In this document: in pieces, positions 1 to 8,567 of the stretch
How positions within the stretch are numbered: position 1 is the first letter of the stretch
Layout of the letters: every line of letters starts with the position of its first letter
NCBI RefSeq assembly: GCF_000482465.1
Contig: NZ_AXVJ01000042.1
Coordinates: 62,001-126,000, forward strand
Reading direction: 5' to 3'
Length of the DNA stretch: 64,000 nt
From: Runella limosa DSM 17973
Lineage (GTDB): Bacteria; Bacteroidota; Bacteroidia; Cytophagales; Spirosomataceae
Notes under the pieces: generated by a model
Database searches by the model: none
The model's input: only the letters and a program-made list of their open reading frames with translations
Told to the model about the DNA's origin: nothing
Translations under genes and position numbers: made by a program

Positions 1-695
1 ATCGGTCATTGATTCCTCGCAAGGCAGAATGCCAAAACTTGTTTGTCCCCGTATGCTTATCGGCGACGCACATTGCCTACGGTTCTATTCGGATGGAACC
101 TGTTTTTATGGCACTTGGGCAAGCGGCGGCGATGGCGGCAGTTCAGGCTATCAACAGTAAAAAAGCTATTCAAGAAATAGACATTGAAACACTTCAAAGA
201 ACGCTAAAAACCAATCCGCTCGTGGATGGTAGTCAACCCGAAATTTTATTGGATAACGATGTTACTCCTACAAATATCCAAGTAGTAGGCGATTGGCAAA
301 CCCTGAAAACGGGAAGTAAGTATGCCGCAACGCAGTTGACCGATAACTCCCTTGGAAAAACAGCAAAATCAGTTCGGTTTACGCCCGAAATTTCCCAAAA
401 TGGAGAATACGAACTATACATCTATAACCCTAACCCAACGGGGGGCGGAGGCAACCCGGGCGATGCCCAAAATCAGTCCAAAGCAAGTAAAACAAAGTTA
501 AAAGTAAAAGCAGGGAATCAAGAGCAAGAACTGGTCATTTCGACCCGCGAACAAGTGAGTGACTGGATTCGAGTAGGGAGTTTTTCGTTGGTCAAAGGGA
601 ACGGAAATTTTGTCGAAATAACCAACCAAAATGCGGATGGAATCGTTGTCGCAGATGCCGTACTGTTTGTTCCAAAGCGCACAGCCAGACGATAG
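1..695 (+). CDS. FAD-dependent oxidoreductase, C-terminal part (5' end outside window)
   Basis: The reading frame is open to the left edge of the window, so the start lies upstream and only about 231 residues are visible. The stretch with LIPRKAECQNLFVPVCLSAT followed by SIRMEPVFMALGQAAAMAA is the typical C-terminal end of the FAD_oxidored family, secreted Bacteroidota flavoproteins often linked to polysaccharide use. After it comes a beta-rich domain of about 130 residues like the golvesin/xanthan-lyase C-terminal module, ending in ADAVLFVPK. Substrate cannot be told from this fragment. The stop codon lies inside the inverted repeat at 672-731. The next gene is convergent. Confidence 0.8.
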   Translation, partial: RSLIPRKAECQNLFVPVCLSATHIAYGSIRMEPVFMALGQAAAMAAVQAINSKKAIQEIDIETLQRTLKTNPLVDGSQPEILLDNDVTPTNIQVVGDWQTLKTGSKYAATQLTDNSLGKTAKSVRFTPEISQNGEYELYIYNPNPTGGGGNPGDAQNQSKASKTKLKVKAGNQEQELVISTREQVSDWIRVGSFSLVKGNGNFVEITNQNADGIVVADAVLFVPKRTARR

Positions 696-731
696 TCAGA
701 CTGTGCGCTTTGGCTGGTCTGACTATCGTCT
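672..731. other. Two interleaved inverted repeats between convergent genes
   Basis: Two perfect inverted repeats share this stretch in the order a-b-a'-b'. Stem A pairs 672-684 with 701-713 (13 bp, CCAAAGCGCACAG). Stem B pairs 687-701 with 717-731 (15 bp, AGACGATAGTCAGAC). They overlap and so exclude each other as full RNA hairpins. The element covers the stop codon of the oxidoreductase and ends 9 bases from the serpin stop on the other strand. Either stem could end transcription from both sides, but no T tract follows, so classical intrinsic termination is not certain. Confidence 0.7.
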
Positions 732-739
732 ATTCAGGA

Positions 740-1972
740 TTAAGAAGGATCAAGCATTTTGCCCATAAACAAAACGGTATTAGACGTTTTTTCACTGATG
801 ACAAACATAAACGGGCGGTCGGCGTGGTAGTAATTGTTAGGCCCTGCCGAAGTTAATTCAACGCCAATGGTCGTAACGGCTGCGGCTTCCGTTCCTTTTT
901 CATCGACGGCTACGAAGGTGTTTTGTTTCACAAATCCGACGTTTAAGCCACCCTTAGAACTAATTTTGGTCAAATCAGCAACACCAGGGATAAAAGCCGT
1001 TGGCATTCCCATGGTTTGAAGAACACTGTTTAGCTTTACTTCGTATTCTAAAGTAAACTTGGGTAATCCAATCTTAGCTTTTGGAACCTCTTTCATTGAT
1101 TCTTGTAACTGTGACCATTCGTTGGCCGAAAAATTGGCAATCAAATTAGCGACTTGATTGCCATCTTTAGGGACAATCACCGTCATGGTATATTGGCCGT
1201 TGCCATAGGGAAGTTCATAAGCAAAGTAAGTAGCGCGAGTCCCAACCCTGACATTATCTTCCAAAAACATCATTTTCACGTTTTTCGTTTGGGTATCGGT
1301 CAGTTGGAATGGGTAGTCAGATGTTAATTTTTCAGCAAAGCTGGTTTTCCAATCACCCTTAAAATAGAGCGCATTCATCAAAAACATCACCATTTGGGGT
1401 TCGATGTTGTCCAGTACTTTTTTTATCTTTCCGTTGGTTTTGTCGCTTGCCCATTGGTTGAGAGGAGAAGCATCACTCCCAGTGTAAGAAGTGACGTCAG
1501 CCTTGAACCACGATTTCATGGTATTTAGGAAATTCGTTTCTGGCTGGAACGTATTCCGATACCATACCGAATTGGCCAGACCAAGTGTAACTTTAGGGTC
1601 GGCTTGCGGAAGAGCTTCCATCAATTTCTGATACACTTCGTTGGCTTCGGCTGTCGAGATTCCGCTAAGTTTGAGTGTTTGCTGGATTTCGTCGGCGGTT
1701 TTGCCATTGGCGCCGTTGAGGAGCATCCCGAGGGCGGTGTGCAAGCTCAAGGGAGATACAAAAACGTTTTTGCTTTTTTGAGCGGTTTCGTTGTTTAATG
1801 TTTTGAAAAACTCAAAAGCAAATTCGTTGGTTTGGTTAGAAAACTTCGATGGGATACCGATGGGAGTCACTTCATCAGCATTACTCGAAGAGGTGCAACC
1901 CAAGGCTGCCCAAAGTAAAAAAAGCGTGGCCGCAATGACCATTATGCTTTGGAAAAAAGAAGACGATTTCAT
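740..1972 (-). CDS. Serpin-family serine protease inhibitor, lipoprotein
   Basis: About 410 residues, the usual serpin length. I chose the ATG at 1972 rather than an earlier one at 2002 because it directly starts a lipoprotein signal: MKSSS, a hydrophobic stretch, then the lipobox LWAALGC. The mature protein is therefore probably anchored to a membrane. The serpin fold is clear along the length, ending in NTVLFMGKMLDPS. The reactive-loop hinge reads VAVDEKGTEAAAVTT, the small-residue pattern of inhibitory serpins rather than of non-inhibitory ones. Counting from the hinge as in alpha-1-antitrypsin puts the P1 residue near the L-T-S in GVELTSAG, which is approximate. Target protease unknown. 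It is divergent from the sigma factor gene at 2139. Confidence 0.9.
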   Translation of the reverse strand: MKSSSFFQSIMVIAATLFLLWAALGCTSSSNADEVTPIGIPSKFSNQTNEFAFEFFKTLNNETAQKSKNVFVSPLSLHTALGMLLNGANGKTADEIQQTLKLSGISTAEANEVYQKLMEALPQADPKVTLGLANSVWYRNTFQPETNFLNTMKSWFKADVTSYTGSDASPLNQWASDKTNGKIKKVLDNIEPQMVMFLMNALYFKGDWKTSFAEKLTSDYPFQLTDTQTKNVKMMFLEDNVRVGTRATYFAYELPYGNGQYTMTVIVPKDGNQVANLIANFSANEWSQLQESMKEVPKAKIGLPKFTLEYEVKLNSVLQTMGMPTAFIPGVADLTKISSKGGLNVGFVKQNTFVAVDEKGTEAAAVTTIGVELTSAGPNNYYHADRPFMFVISEKTSNTVLFMGKMLDPS

Positions 1973-2138
1973 GTTTGTTTCAGGGCTTAAGGCTCTTGTC
2001 ATAGCAGTAGATTTTTTTGGTAAAAACTAGGACTATGACGCTGTTGAGGTAATAACGGTTGTAACCCAAAAAAAATTTTCAAACCCCGTGCAACCTTTCT
2101 ATTTGTTTTTTGCATCTACCCATTGAAACAGCCTAAAC

Positions 2139-2705
2139 ATGGTGAAAATATTACAACTATTCACAAACGAGGGCCAACTGGTCAGAGCCTTACAAAAAGG
2201 CGATCCCAAGGCGCAGCGGTATTTCTACGAGAAGTACTCCGCTCGAATGTTGGCAGTTTGTGTACGTTACCTGACTGATCAGATGGAAGCTGAGGATGTA
2301 ATGATAGAGGGATTTATGAAGGTTTTTGAACGAATTGACCAATACAAAGGAGAAGGGAGTTTTGAGGGATGGATGAGGCGCCTTATTACCAATGAAGCCT
2401 TGATGCGCTTACGGACGCGGCGCCACATCGAAATCGACATTGATGCCCCCGAAGTACACCAGCAGGTTCACTTTGAAGGTATTGAAAACAACCTAGAAGT
2501 GGAAGATTTGATGGCCATCTTGGCAAAGTTGCCTACTGGCTATCGGACGGTTTTCAACTTGTATGCCATTGAAGGGTATTCTCACGCTGAGATTGCCGAA
2601 CAGTTAGGGATAAATGAAAGTACCTCAAAGTCTCAATTGCATCGTGCAAGGGCTTTGTTGCAACAAATGGTTTCTGAAGTAGAAGGTTTAAAATGGAAAG
2701 CTTAA
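2139..2705 (+). CDS. ECF-type RNA polymerase sigma factor
   Basis: 188 residues. Region 2 is visible near residues 15-80 (DPKAQRYFYEKYSARM, DQMEAEDVMIEGFMKVFERI), and region 4 near 125-180 (LAKLPTGYRTVFNLYAIEG followed by the helix-turn-helix SHAEIAEQLGINESTSKSQL). This is the standard two-domain architecture of the sigma-70 ECF subfamily common in Bacteroidota. Twelve bases separate it from the next gene, a single-pass membrane protein, so the pair resembles a sigma/anti-sigma operon. The third gene encodes an outer-membrane barrel. The start ATG is the first in frame and fits the family N-terminus. Confidence 0.92.
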   Translation: MVKILQLFTNEGQLVRALQKGDPKAQRYFYEKYSARMLAVCVRYLTDQMEAEDVMIEGFMKVFERIDQYKGEGSFEGWMRRLITNEALMRLRTRRHIEIDIDAPEVHQQVHFEGIENNLEVEDLMAILAKLPTGYRTVFNLYAIEGYSHAEIAEQLGINESTSKSQLHRARALLQQMVSEVEGLKWKA

Positions 2706-2717
2706 AACACTAAAAAT

Positions 2718-3551
2718 ATGAAAAAGCATCCGGTTGATGAGTTGTTCTCGCGCAAACTTCGCGACGCTGAAATAACCCCTCGCGATGAAGCTTTTCAAAA
2801 GTTTCAACAAAGGTTACAAACCAAAGAGCGCCGAATAGGCTGGTGGCAGCAAGGCCCTTGGCTGGCAGCGGCTGGCGTGAGCTTATTGCTTATGGCAGGC
2901 GGCGGCTGGTGGCTGATGAGCCAACCCAGTGATACAACAGTTGCTTTATCAGGGACGACAGCTAAAAAAGCAACAGCGCCTCCAACTAAAGTAATCGAAT
3001 CGTCACCGATAACGACAGCGCTCCCTCAGGCATTGGCCAGCAATGAAGTTATGCCTCAAGCAACAAATAAAACAACGGTAGCGCCAACGGTGCCGAAAGC
3101 GGTAGCAAAAGCCCCAGTGAAAATGCGGGAAGAAACAAAGTTAGAGCAGCTGTCGCCGATACAAGAGTCGCAGATTGCGCAGGTGGTGACTACCCCTACT
3201 GCCGAGTCTCAACATTCGGTGAAAGTAGAGGATGCTGTGAAATCAACAACGTTGACAAACGCCGTAGCGGAGGTAGCAAAACCAGTAGAAAAAACGGTAG
3301 TTCTTCAATTGCCTGCGTTGAAAGAAAATACCCAATCAAAGGAAGCATTAGTGGCATCCAAGGAAGTAGAAACCAACTCATCAGTTAGTGTACCGTCTTC
3401 TGAGACCGATTTATTAAACCAACCTCGTAAATCGACAAGAATGGCGAAAGTATGGCAACAGCTTAAAAATGCCAAAAACGGGGAAAAAGTCGATTGGGAT
3501 GAGGTCGGTTTTCATCCAAACAAGCTCGTTGCCAAAGCAATAGGTAAATAA
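2718..3551 (+). CDS. Single-pass membrane protein, possible anti-sigma factor
   Basis: 277 residues, no family recognised with confidence. The N-terminal 45 residues are charged (HPVDELFSRKLRDAEITPRD) and probably cytoplasmic. One membrane segment follows (about residues 46-67, WLAAAGVSLLLMAGGGWWLM). Then comes a long low-complexity periplasmic region rich in T, P, K, V and A, and a short conserved-looking tail near WQQLKNAKNGEKVDWDEVGF. Membrane topology and the position directly behind an ECF sigma gene suggest an anti-sigma role, but no zinc-binding anti-sigma motif (HxxxCxxC) is present. A structural or scaffold role is also possible. Confidence 0.6.
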   Translation: MKKHPVDELFSRKLRDAEITPRDEAFQKFQQRLQTKERRIGWWQQGPWLAAAGVSLLLMAGGGWWLMSQPSDTTVALSGTTAKKATAPPTKVIESSPITTALPQALASNEVMPQATNKTTVAPTVPKAVAKAPVKMREETKLEQLSPIQESQIAQVVTTPTAESQHSVKVEDAVKSTTLTNAVAEVAKPVEKTVVLQLPALKENTQSKEALVASKEVETNSSVSVPSSETDLLNQPRKSTRMAKVWQQLKNAKNGEKVDWDEVGFHPNKLVAKAIGK

Positions 3552-3601
3552 CCCAGTAATAATATCAGACCGTAATGACAACTTCAATAATTAATATAGC
3601 C

Positions 3602-4645
3602 ATGAAAAATGTAATAACAGCCATCGTTTTAACCGTAGTGACTAGCATTGCAGCCTACGCCGAAAAGTACACCGTTCAGGGAGATACGCTCATTGTTCAG
3701 TTTGGGAACAATACCCGACTCATCGTTCAAGCCAAAGACAAGTCCGAAATTCGTAACTTAAAACAGTATGATCTTAACAAAATCATCCGCGATTTGGGAG
3801 CTACACTTGATTCTAGTGGTAAGGAAACCTACATTTATATTAATGAACAAAATGGTCGTAAGTATTTAAAAGACACGGTGTTAGTGGTTAGCCGTAAGGA
3901 TGGTGAGATTAAAATTTCCATTAACGACTCACCTTCTAGTTCTTCGACAGAAAAGAAGGAAGAAAAGTACGAAAAAGACAATGATGCGTCGTCTAGTCAC
4001 GACGATGGTAAAATCACGAGAAGCGTAACCCGACGTTATAAAAGTCCTCGAAATGGCTTTGATGTACTCGTCGGACTGAACACCTACGCCCAAAATACGC
4101 CGCTTGCTTACAACAAGGAAGATTATGATTTATTACCTTGGGGTTCGCGATTTGTAAGCTTAAGCTGGGTAAGAGGCGCGGCCATCAGCCGAGGAAAAGA
4201 TGCTTCACTGGGGCTTGATTTGGGCGTAGATGTCGCGTGGTACAATTTGATGTTTGACGGAAACAATACCGTCCGTAAAGATGCCAATGCCATTAGCTTT
4301 CCTACGGCCTCAAAAGACCTACATAAGTCCAAACTCACGGCGGCTTACATCAACCTATCTTTGATGCCAACGCTGGCGATTCACCGAGGCCCAATTTCGT
4401 ACTTTAGCGCTGGGATGTATGCAGGCTATCGGCTCGACAGCTACACTAAAACCCAAGAGACTAGAAAAGGACGTTCGGAGCGAATTCACTCCAACTACTA
4501 CCTTAATAACTTTCGATATGGGTTCGGTGCCGAGTTGGGTATTCGCCATTTTCCTGACCTTTTTATGCAGTATGACTTAGGTGAACTGTTTCAAACTAAC
4601 AAAGGACCTGCCGCACGAATGATTAGTTTTGGTATTCGTTTATAG
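3602..4645 (+). CDS. Secreted outer-membrane beta-barrel-like protein
   Basis: 347 residues from the ATG at 3602, which opens a clean signal peptide (MKNVITAIVLTVVTSIAAYA, cleavage after AYA). An earlier in-frame ATG at 3575 would add nine polar residues before it. The first 100 residues are a soluble domain with repeated short strands (YTVQGDTLIVQFGNNTRLIV). A Ser/Lys/Glu-rich linker follows. The last 200 residues show alternating aromatic and polar strands ending in GPAARMISFGIRL, an outer-membrane barrel style. It is the third gene of the sigma-factor operon (gap about 50 bases) and is followed by a strong terminator at 4661. Its function is unknown; it may be a target or partner of the sigma system. 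Confidence 0.7.
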   Translation: MKNVITAIVLTVVTSIAAYAEKYTVQGDTLIVQFGNNTRLIVQAKDKSEIRNLKQYDLNKIIRDLGATLDSSGKETYIYINEQNGRKYLKDTVLVVSRKDGEIKISINDSPSSSSTEKKEEKYEKDNDASSSHDDGKITRSVTRRYKSPRNGFDVLVGLNTYAQNTPLAYNKEDYDLLPWGSRFVSLSWVRGAAISRGKDASLGLDLGVDVAWYNLMFDGNNTVRKDANAISFPTASKDLHKSKLTAAYINLSLMPTLAIHRGPISYFSAGMYAGYRLDSYTKTQETRKGRSERIHSNYYLNNFRYGFGAELGIRHFPDLFMQYDLGELFQTNKGPAARMISFGIRL

Positions 4646-4660
4646 TGCTAACAATTAGGC

Positions 4661-4711
4661 AATTACGGTGCTTGTGAAGATGGTTTAGAAGCACCGTAAT
4701 TATTTTTCTTG
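4661..4711 (+). terminator. Intrinsic terminator after the sigma-factor operon
   Basis: A perfect 13-bp stem (AATTACGGTGCTT at 4661-4673 with its complement at 4689-4701) with a 15-base loop is followed by ATTTTTCTTG. It lies 16 bases behind the stop codon at 4645 and separates this operon from the tRNA-tuf unit. Confidence 0.9.
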
Positions 4712-4742
4712 AAAAAAAAGTTTGTTTTTTTTTGCCTAAAAG

Positions 4743-4773
4743 TTTGAACTGAATTAAAAACGGCATACATTTG
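4743..4773 (+). promoter_or_regulatory. Bacteroidota-type promoter of the tRNA-tuf unit
   Basis: TTTG at 4743-4746, a 19-base spacer, and TACATTTG at 4766-4773 match the Bacteroidota primary-sigma consensus (TTTG / TAnnTTTG). The tRNA-Tyr gene begins about 50 bases downstream. No other good promoter is seen before tuf, so the three tRNAs and tuf may share a transcript. Confidence 0.85.
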
Positions 4774-4824
4774 CGACTCCAAAAACGACAACAAAGTCTT
4801 TTGGAAGTTTTTTGAAAATAAGAA

Positions 4825-4907
4825 GGGGGTGTACCAGAGTGGCCAAATGGGGCAGACTGTAAATCTGCTGACGTACGTCTTCGGTGGTTCGAATCCATCC
4901 GCCCCCA
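4825..4907 (+). tRNA. tRNA-Tyr (anticodon GTA)
   Basis: The acceptor stem pairs 4825-4831 (GGGGGTG) with 4900-4906 with one G-T pair. U8-A9, the anticodon GTA within ACTGTAAAT, a long variable arm as expected for tRNA-Tyr, and the T loop GGTTCGAATCC are present. The 3' CCA is not encoded (ACC follows). Confidence 0.97.
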
Positions 4908-4928
4908 CCTTTTTACATAAGAATATCA

Positions 4929-5001
4929 GCGGGAGTAGCTCATTTGGTAGAGCGGTAGCCTTCCAAGCTTCAGGTGGCGGGTTCGAGCCCCGTCTCCCGC
5001 T
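4929..5001 (+). tRNA. tRNA-Gly (anticodon TCC)
   Basis: The acceptor stem pairs 4929-4935 (GCGGGAG) with 4994-5000. U8-A9, the D arm GCTCATTTGGTAGAGC, the anticodon TCC in CCTTCCAAG and the T loop GGTTCGAGCCC are all present. Discriminator base T at 5001; CCA not encoded. Confidence 0.97.
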
Positions 5002-5153
5002 CAAAATGGAGTCGTAACTTGAAAAGTTGCAAACATTTACCTCATAGGATTTTGTCGCTCCATAGCAAGTTAATTGTTACTTGTTAATTGTTAATTGGAA
5101 GTTTTAACTACAAATAACTGTTAACGAATAGCGATTAACTTTTTTGTTGAAAA

Positions 5154-5225
5154 GCCGTTATAGCTCAGGGGTAGAGCACTTCCTTGGTAAGGAAGAGGCC
5201 CGGGGTTCAAATCCCCGTAACGGCT
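5154..5225 (+). tRNA. tRNA-Thr (anticodon GGT)
   Basis: The acceptor stem pairs 5154-5160 (GCCGTTA) with 5218-5224. The anticodon GGT lies in CCTTGGTAAGG and the T loop is GGTTCAAATCC. Discriminator T at 5225. It precedes tuf by 146 bases, the usual Bacteroidota order. The 152 bases between tRNA-Gly and this gene are AT-rich with short TTAATTG repeats and hold nothing else I can identify. Confidence 0.97.
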
Positions 5226-5371
5226 CTGGCAGAAAAAATAGTTAACAATTAGGAGTTCTTTTCGCGGTAGTAGTGATAGCTATGGTCGTCATTTACCGTA
5301 AAACTCTGGACACTCAAGTTTTCTCTGTAAATCCATAATTAATACAAAACCAAATTTTAGTTAATAAAACA

Positions 5372-6556
5372 ATGGCAAAAGAACAATTCGACCGGAGTAA
5401 ACCTCACGTAAACGTAGGTACAATCGGTCACGTTGACCACGGTAAAACTACTTTGACTGCTGCTATCACCAAAGTTCTTTCAGAAAAAGGTTTGGCAGAA
5501 AAGAAAGATTTCTCGTCGATTGACTCCGCTCCAGAAGAAAAAGAGCGCGGTATCACTATCAACACTGCGCACGTAGAATATCAAACAGTAAACCGTCACT
5601 ATGCTCACGTTGACTGTCCAGGTCACGCCGACTACGTGAAAAACATGGTAACTGGTGCTGCCCAAATGGACGGTGCCATCCTTGTAGTAGCTGCTACTGA
5701 CGGTCCAATGCCACAAACTCGTGAGCACATCCTTCTTGCTCGTCAGGTAGGTGTACCTCAGTTGGTCGTTTTCATGAACAAAGTTGACATGGTTGACGAT
5801 CCAGAGTTGTTGGAACTTGTTGAAATGGAAATCCGTGAATTGTTGTCATTCTACGAATTCGACGGCGATAACATTCCAGTTATTCAAGGTTCAGCGCTTG
5901 GTGGTTTGAACGGTGATGCGAAATGGGTTGCTACTATCGACGCCTTGATGGAAGCTGTGGATAGCTTTATCCCAACTCCTGCTCGTGATACAGATAAGCC
6001 ATTCTTGATGCCAGTTGAAGACGTGTTCACGATCACTGGTCGTGGTACTGTAGCAACAGGCCGTATCGAGCGTGGTATCATCAACTCTGGTGAGCCTGTA
6101 GAAATCTTGGGTATGGGAGCTGAAAACCTTAAGTCAACTGTGACTGGGGTTGAAATGTTCCGTAAAATCCTTGACCGTGGTGAAGCTGGTGACAACGTAG
6201 GTTTGCTCCTCCGTGGTATTGAAAAATCAGATATCCGTCGTGGTATGGTTATCTGTAAGCCAGGTTCGGTTAAGCCTCACGACAAATTCAAAGCTGAGGT
6301 TTATATCTTGTCAAAAGAAGAAGGTGGTCGTCACACACCATTCTTTAACAACTACCGTCCGCAGTTCTATTTCCGTACAACTGACGTAACAGGTATCATC
6401 ACTTTGCCAGCTGGCGTTGAGATGGTTATGCCTGGTGATAACTTGACAATCACTGTTGAGCTTATCAACTCAATTGCAATGGAAAAAGGTCTTCGTTTCG
6501 CGATTCGTGAAGGTGGACGTACGGTAGGTGCTGGTCAGGTAACTGAAATCCTTTAA
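5372..6556 (+). CDS. tuf: Translation elongation factor Tu
   Basis: 394 residues, the standard EF-Tu length. It delivers aminoacyl-tRNA to the ribosome using GTP. The GTPase motifs are intact: GHVDHGKT at residues 19-26, DCPGHADY near 81-88 with the catalytic His, and NKVD near 136-139. Domains 2 and 3 end in GAGQVTEIL. The effector-region motif EKERGITI is complete. It is the last gene before a strong terminator at 6581. Codon choice is strongly biased, as expected for a highly expressed gene. In related genomes tRNA-Trp and secE usually follow directly; here two unrelated genes intervene. Confidence 0.99.
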   Translation: MAKEQFDRSKPHVNVGTIGHVDHGKTTLTAAITKVLSEKGLAEKKDFSSIDSAPEEKERGITINTAHVEYQTVNRHYAHVDCPGHADYVKNMVTGAAQMDGAILVVAATDGPMPQTREHILLARQVGVPQLVVFMNKVDMVDDPELLELVEMEIRELLSFYEFDGDNIPVIQGSALGGLNGDAKWVATIDALMEAVDSFIPTPARDTDKPFLMPVEDVFTITGRGTVATGRIERGIINSGEPVEILGMGAENLKSTVTGVEMFRKILDRGEAGDNVGLLLRGIEKSDIRRGMVICKPGSVKPHDKFKAEVYILSKEEGGRHTPFFNNYRPQFYFRTTDVTGIITLPAGVEMVMPGDNLTITVELINSIAMEKGLRFAIREGGRTVGAGQVTEIL

Positions 6557-6580
6557 TTCAAAGGGATACACCAAACTATA

Positions 6581-6617
6581 AAAAAGGGAAGCTCGTAAGG
6601 GCTTCCCTTTTTATTTT
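6581..6617 (+). terminator. Intrinsic terminator after tuf
   Basis: AAAAAGGGAAGC at 6581-6592 pairs with GCTTCCCTTTTT at 6601-6612, an 8-base loop, followed by ATTTT. It insulates tuf from the kinase gene. The same arm sequence recurs in the palindrome at 62131-62160. Confidence 0.93.
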
Positions 6618-6658
6618 GTGATTAACTGAGTACATTGGCGTTCGTTTTCTCGGGTCAA

Positions 6659-8530
6659 ATGATACCATTAAGGCTAGTTGTTGTTGGGATACTATTAGGG
6701 TGGATGTGTACGATTAAAGTTCGTGCACAAGTTCCTGTATTATATCTTACTGATAAAATGGTAGATACAGAGCTATGGAAGCATCCTGCGCTTGAGTATC
6801 TTGCCGATACTTCTCAAAAACTGACAGTTCAACAGCTACGAAAAGATTCCTCTTTTTTCTTCAAGCAACCTCTAGGCATTTCTGCTGATTTAGGTTTTAA
6901 CGACCAAGATGTTTGGCTGCGTTTCAAGGTAAAAAAACAAACAGATCGACAGATTCATTGGGTAATTTCAAATGATTATCCTATGGTGGAAGAGCTTGAT
7001 GTGTTTGTTTTTAATGAACAAACGGGGGAAGTTAATCACCAGACCTTAAAAGAAGCTATCCCAGGCTATCAGCGAAATATCAATGTGCATCAGTGTGCCA
7101 TTCCTTTAGAGCTTGCTCCCCATGTGTTGTATTCTGTCTATATTAAGTTACGTACAGGAGACGCCAAAAAAATCCAGTTTAGAGTTGCCGAAACATATCA
7201 TTTTTACGAGACCTACCTCGATGAACTCTGGTTTTGGAGCGGGCATTTAGGGTTTGTAATTTGCATGATTGTCGTGCAATTGGTATTTTTATTGGTAACC
7301 AAAGAGCGCAACTTCTTGCTTTATCTCCTCTTTTTAATGGGATACTTATTGGTGGCCGTTGTAGGAGGATACGGTATCATCGACCAGCTATTGTGGCCAA
7401 ACCACGTCTGGATGAAAGGCTATAGCATTGTGATTGCGGTCGTTATTAGCAACTTTTTAGGGGTGTTGTTTTATGCCCATGCGCTTCACTTGCGCGTATT
7501 AGCCCCTACCCTTTACAAGCTGATGCGAATAGATGCGATTGCATCGGTAGTGCTAAGTATTTGGATTTTCTTTTTTGAAGGACTTATTAGCCCCAACGTT
7601 TATTCGTGCGCTATCATCATTGTTTTTTTCTGTTTGGTTTCTATTTCCTGCATTGTGAGTTATCGACGAGGCAATCCTTCGGCGATTTATTACCTTTTCG
7701 GAACGCTTTCTTATTTTATTGGGGTAATAGTTGTTTTGCTTTGGACTTTGGCTTACTTAAAACCTAATCTGTTTGTCATTAACGCCATGCACATTGGAAG
7801 TATGTTTGAAATGGTCTTTTTTATGTGGGCATTGGCGGATGATTATCGCCGAACGCGCGAGGAACGCGAACAATCCCAAAAAGAGCTTATTCATACGTTA
7901 CAAACCCAAAATGAAGAAATTTCAAAAGCCCAAATCAAAGGACAAACCATTGAACGCAAGCGGGTTGCTGCTGATTTGCATGATTCCTTAGGCGGGACGC
8001 TCTCTGCGATTCGTTGGACATTAGCATCAATCAACTCCGAGAGCCTGACGGAGCAGGAACAACACGTGTATGAGTCGTTGGTCGAAATGACCAATGAGGC
8101 ACAGCAGCGGGTGCGGTTTTTGAGTCATAACCTCGTGCCCGAAAATTTAGAAGCCGATGGGTTAGCAATAAGCGTGGAGAAACTGACAGAAAAGCTTAAC
8201 CGAAATAATAGAACTCGATTTAAAACCGAGATAAACCTCGATAAAAAATACGATAAACAAGTTGAATTTGAGCTATACAGCATTTCATTGGAGTTGATTA
8301 ATAACATTATCAAGCATTCAAGAGCGAAAGAAGCGGTGGTTCGTCTTTATGAACAAGACAATCACTTACACCTTGACATTGAGGATGATGGAGTAGGAAT
8401 GCAAGATTACAATCACCAAGGAAAAGGTTTAGGAAATATTCAAGAAAGAATTTCGTCGCTCAGAGGCACGTGGCAGATTGAATCCAACGGAAAAGGAACT
8501 CATGCGTCGGCGCAAGTGCCAATCTCCTGA
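6659..8530 (+). CDS. 7TM-DISM sensor histidine kinase (NarL-type HisKA_3), orphan
   Basis: 623 residues from the ATG at 6659, which opens a signal peptide ([15 protein letters not shown] to KVRAQ); a TTG start eight codons earlier is possible. Residues about 30-180 form a periplasmic 7TMR-DISM extracellular sensory domain. Seven membrane segments follow (about 190-400), then a short coiled coil. The H-box is [20 protein letters not shown] with the phospho-acceptor His441. The ATPase domain has [10 protein letters not shown] near residue 544, DIEDDGVGM and [14 protein letters not shown]. This is a NarX/DegS-like dimerisation type. No response regulator gene is adjacent, so its partner lies elsewhere. 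The 37-base gap to the MFS gene makes co-transcription likely. The ligand is unknown; DISM domains often sense carbohydrates or other small molecules. Confidence 0.93.
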   Translation: MIPLRLVVVGILLGWMCTIKVRAQVPVLYLTDKMVDTELWKHPALEYLADTSQKLTVQQLRKDSSFFFKQPLGISADLGFNDQDVWLRFKVKKQTDRQIHWVISNDYPMVEELDVFVFNEQTGEVNHQTLKEAIPGYQRNINVHQCAIPLELAPHVLYSVYIKLRTGDAKKIQFRVAETYHFYETYLDELWFWSGHLGFVICMIVVQLVFLLVTKERNFLLYLLFLMGYLLVAVVGGYGIIDQLLWPNHVWMKGYSIVIAVVISNFLGVLFYAHALHLRVLAPTLYKLMRIDAIASVVLSIWIFFFEGLISPNVYSCAIIIVFFCLVSISCIVSYRRGNPSAIYYLFGTLSYFIGVIVVLLWTLAYLKPNLFVINAMHIGSMFEMVFFMWALADDYRRTREEREQSQKELIHTLQTQNEEISKAQIKGQTIERKRVAADLHDSLGGTLSAIRWTLASINSESLTEQEQHVYESLVEMTNEAQQRVRFLSHNLVPENLEADGLAISVEKLTEKLNRNNRTRFKTEINLDKKYDKQVEFELYSISLELINNIIKHSRAKEAVVRLYEQDNHLHLDIEDDGVGMQDYNHQGKGLGNIQERISSLRGTWQIESNGKGTHASAQVPIS

Positions 8531-8567
8531 TTTTTTGCTACTTTTGTACCTTTGTTGTCCCCTTTAT

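Noticed and set aside
1791-2030. 79-codon plus-strand ORF over the serpin start
   Set aside because: Antisense to the serpin signal peptide, with no independent support.
4623-5017. ORFs across the tRNA-Tyr and tRNA-Gly genes
   Set aside because: They are produced by translating tRNA sequence (both strands) and contain no protein features.
5002-5153. TTAATTG-rich stretch between tRNA-Gly and tRNA-Thr as a repeat array
   Set aside because: Only a few short imperfect copies; no regular unit or spacer as in a CRISPR or tandem array.
8478-8567. N-terminal extension of the MFS transporter into the kinase gene
   Set aside because: The first 30 residues do not resemble MFS proteins; ATG at 8568 gives a normal start.
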